Source: Bacteroidota bacterium (lineage in GTDB: Bacteria > Bacteroidota > Bacteroidia > Chitinophagales > Chitinophagaceae). From it: a stretch of 64,000 bases of DNA. A program made the position numbers and the translations under genes. The notes under the pieces were generated by a model, which did no database searches, was not told where the DNA came from, and worked only from the letters and a program-made list of their open reading frames with translations. Positions 62,069 through 64,000 of the stretch are shown here, piece after piece. The DNA lies in NCBI GenBank assembly GCA_018267915.1, contig JAFDXN010000031.1, forward strand, positions 62,001-126,000. Reading direction: 5' to 3'. Positions within the stretch are counted from its first letter, which is position 1. Each line of letters opens with the position of its first letter.

Positions 62069-62632
62069 ATGAAAAGGTTACTAGTGTTCTTGGTTCTCAC
62101 CTTTGCAGCCTGCTTCGCCGAGGCGAGAATTGACGATATTTTTTTCGTTAAGGCAAAACTGTTGATATTGACGGAACAACTTGACAAGTATCATATCTAC
62201 ATCGACAAAAGTGTAGTTCAAAATTTTATGAACTATCCTCTGATATGGAATACCATTAAAAATAATAGGTCGTCTGGAATCGTAACTATCGTCAACATAT
62301 ATGCCCAGCCTTGCCCTAAACAAAAATTTGTTACGGACGATGGGGAATCGGTTTACTTGTCTTTTTACAATAACGAGCAGAAAGGCCACATATATAAACT
62401 AGCAATATGCGGAAACTCTATATACCGTCTTAGTGGATTTGCAAATAACGAACCAGGTGCTGTGTTAAAATACTTGTACGAACGGTATAGGTCCGGCCTA
62501 TTGCCGGGACATGGGAAAATGACCTTTTCTTCTTTTTGTCGAAATGTTGATAAAATAATCAAATTTGACGGCATTGATTTCTCAAAATCATTAAAAGAGA
62601 GGAAAAAAAACTTGGGAAGGAACGGCCCATAA
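62069..62632 (+). CDS. Exported protein, candidate immunity for the orphan HExxH protein
   Basis: 187 aa with a signal peptide or lipoprotein signal (LTFAAC near residue 15; FAEARI after it). Mature part basic, with several Cys (QPCPKQKF, LAICGNS, FSSFCRN) and Lys-rich tail SLKERKKNLGRNGP. It follows the HExxH orphan by 1 base. No family recognised, and no clear likeness to the two lipoproteins. Confidence 0.68.
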   Translation: MKRLLVFLVLTFAACFAEARIDDIFFVKAKLLILTEQLDKYHIYIDKSVVQNFMNYPLIWNTIKNNRSSGIVTIVNIYAQPCPKQKFVTDDGESVYLSFYNNEQKGHIYKLAICGNSIYRLSGFANNEPGAVLKYLYERYRSGLLPGHGKMTFSSFCRNVDKIIKFDGIDFSKSLKERKKNLGRNGP

Positions 62633-63190
62633 CTTTCTTAAATAATTAAAGCTATGCCAGATGATCCCGGTTATGGTTGCGATAACGACCTCAATAATTA
62701 CAGCCACGATGGCAGCTCCGTGCTCAACGATAGCGGCAGCGACGATAGTGGCAGCAGCGGCTTTAGCTGGGGCGACCTGCTGAGCAGCGGCAGCAATGGC
62801 AATAGCGGCAATAGCTACGCCCGCAGCGGCAACCCCTACCAGCCCTATATGCACCAAACCAATTACACCAATGCCTTTACCCCACAGGGCAATGATACCA
62901 ACTATAGCAGCTATGGCAACAATGCCAACTTTCAAAAGCCGACAAAGCCCACCCCGCCTACGCAAGCACAGAACCCTAATAATCCCGGCACACCCGTGCT
63001 CAACAACCAAGTCACCAACAATAATAATACTACCGACCGCGACGTTTTAGATACAGGGAATTTGTTGGGGAAAAATCCGCTGAAGAAGAATGTTGTTTCG
63101 TCAGATGTACTGGATGCCAGGAGCAAAACTTTCTTTGAGCGCTTGCAGAATGAGCCGTTGTCTTATTTTCCGCAGTATAACCCTGATGAT
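62631..63190 (+). repeat. Conserved toxin 5' segment, copy C
   Basis: Differs at the start (AACTTTCTTAAATAATTAAAGC, and Met-Pro-Asp-Asp instead of Met-Pro-Gly-Tyr-Asp-Asp) but is nearly identical to B from DPGYG to QNEPLSYFPQY. Confidence 0.82.
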
Positions 63191-63997
63191 AATCTATCTG
63201 GAAACTCGATTTATCCCGACATTCGTCCACAAACTGGAACCTTTTATAATAAAAGCGGAGAATTTCTCTATGGCGACGGAAATATTAATGGTAAAGTCTA
63301 TGTAGTTTCACAGCTTCCATCGTTTGACGATACAATTGAAGGGTCTGGCACGATCACCTATACTGAACTAAAAAATGTCACTGCTGATACATTTAGGACC
63401 ACTGCAAATATTGTAATGCAAGAATGTAAGACAAAAGGTATAAATGAGTTCTTATATGTTGCTCATACTAGTTATAATGAAGCCATCGCTAATAACATGA
63501 CCATGTATGCGAAACTAATGACTACCTACTCAAGTGTTCATGACAAAACCCCGCTAAGCGATAATAACAATTCTGTAATTGCAAATTATGCTCGCGCGGC
63601 TGTTATCAGTACATTGACTGGTGATATTGATCCCACAAAAGGGTGCAGGTATTGGGATGGCAGCGACTTTTTAGCTTGGGGGCTTCATTCTTTAAACGGA
63701 ACTCCGCACAACAAGTTTGAAGAGTATGACGAGATATTTATTCCCACTGAGGTATATAATCAGTATTTGAGAAACCAACAACACGCCTACCCTTCGGGCA
63801 TTACTTATAAAGTAAGAAATAGAAAAGGTGAAGTGATTAGATCCGTAACGTTTTCTTTACCGGCAGACGTGTTTTCGGACCAAAATAACTGGACACCGAC
63901 CGGATTTCGGTATGTTACAGGAAAACATCATGGCTTCAGGATAGAAGCAGTTGTGACGGCTGGGTTGACTATTTTTTGGAAAGTATTACCGAGATGA
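62654..63997 (+). CDS. Polymorphic toxin C: shared N-domain plus cell-wall-hydrolase-like domain
   Basis: 447 aa, complete; TGA at 63995-63997, 3 bases before the window's end. Shared N-domain to about residue 182; then an unrelated AT-rich domain. NIVMQECKTKGINEFLYVAHTSYNEAIANNM and ARAAVISTLTGDIDPTKGCRYWDGSDFLAWGLHS recall SleB/lysozyme-like hydrolases, where a Glu near the front and a GxxDPTxG...(Y/W)WDG loop occur; I judge this from memory of the family. No HExxH. The partner gene must lie beyond the window. Start at the ATG 62654 gives MPDDPGYG. Confidence 0.75.
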   Translation: MPDDPGYGCDNDLNNYSHDGSSVLNDSGSDDSGSSGFSWGDLLSSGSNGNSGNSYARSGNPYQPYMHQTNYTNAFTPQGNDTNYSSYGNNANFQKPTKPTPPTQAQNPNNPGTPVLNNQVTNNNNTTDRDVLDTGNLLGKNPLKKNVVSSDVLDARSKTFFERLQNEPLSYFPQYNPDDNLSGNSIYPDIRPQTGTFYNKSGEFLYGDGNINGKVYVVSQLPSFDDTIEGSGTITYTELKNVTADTFRTTANIVMQECKTKGINEFLYVAHTSYNEAIANNMTMYAKLMTTYSSVHDKTPLSDNNNSVIANYARAAVISTLTGDIDPTKGCRYWDGSDFLAWGLHSLNGTPHNKFEEYDEIFIPTEVYNQYLRNQQHAYPSGITYKVRNRKGEVIRSVTFSLPADVFSDQNNWTPTGFRYVTGKHHGFRIEAVVTAGLTIFWKVLPR

Positions 63998-64000
63998 ATA

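Noticed and set aside
56156..63997. Type IX secretion cargo for the toxin proteins
   Set aside because: They have neither a signal peptide nor a T9SS C-terminal domain, unlike the protein at 38717.

Overview
The window looks like chromosomal DNA of a Bacteroidota bacterium, most likely of the Chitinophagales/Sphingobacteriales type. The signs are sigma-ABfr-like promoters (a TAnnTTTG -7 box, often TACCTTTG or TATATTTG), a type IX secretion C-terminal sorting domain, LytTR/propeller two-component genes, a DUF5777/YceI/cytochrome-like operon, menaquinone made by the futalosine route, a subclass-A2-type beta-lactamase and SWIB-domain and class I archaeal-type aldolase genes. Most of the DNA is moderately GC-rich and dense with genes. 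No rRNA, prophage, IS element or CRISPR array was seen. One tRNA (Pro-GGG) is present.

Layout. 1-7.8 kb: 3' part of lon, a Wzz-like/O-antigen-ligase-like pair, a TPR sensor kinase, an AlkZ-like winged-helix protein and a class A beta-lactamase. 7.8-14.8 kb (minus): a five-gene CheB/CheR/receiver/hybrid-kinase phosphorelay with no motility genes. 14.9-19.9 kb: GNAT, SWIB with a histone-H1-like tail, tRNA-Pro, folE, queD, mqnB, mqnD and two tiny paralogous genes. 20.2-37.5 kb: mostly housekeeping and envelope genes (cystathionine beta-synthase, metal-receptor protein, two GT-C-like membrane proteins, aldolase, ubiE/menG, engB, FAD oxidase, porin-like barrel, Na+/solute symporter, LOG protein, O-methyltransferase, glucosaminidase/LysM). 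37.5-41 kb: hpt and a T9SS cargo gene embedded in several families of short intergenic repeats. 41-53.7 kb: mdh, a membrane protein/JmjC-like pair with an HxA metal motif, a five-gene cytochrome-like/YceI/beta-barrel operon, a YceI/propeller-kinase/LytTR operon, a DUF4294 gene and an atypical response regulator that lacks the phospho-acceptor Asp.

53.9-64 kb is the accessory region and the most interesting part. A 655-aa protein of unknown function is followed by a tandem array of what I interpret as polymorphic toxins with immunity genes. Three long proteins (56156, 59433, 62654) start with an almost identical, disordered Gly/Ser/Asn/Pro-rich domain of about 160 residues that lacks a Sec signal, then switch abruptly to different, AT-rich C-terminal domains: two related zincin-like domains (one with HExxH, one with EExxH) and one resembling a cell-wall hydrolase. 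Between them lie small secreted or lipoprotein genes that overlap or abut the upstream toxin gene, and two orphan toxin-like fragments, one with HExxH, each paired with its own secreted protein. The two complete modules have the same order (full toxin, lipoprotein, orphan domain, secreted protein) and the conserved 5' segments are direct repeats about 3.2-3.3 kb apart. Exported candidate immunity proteins suggest that the toxins act in the periplasm. The delivery machine is not in the window; the 655-aa protein is a candidate partner. The last toxin ends 3 bases before the window does, so its partner gene lies outside.
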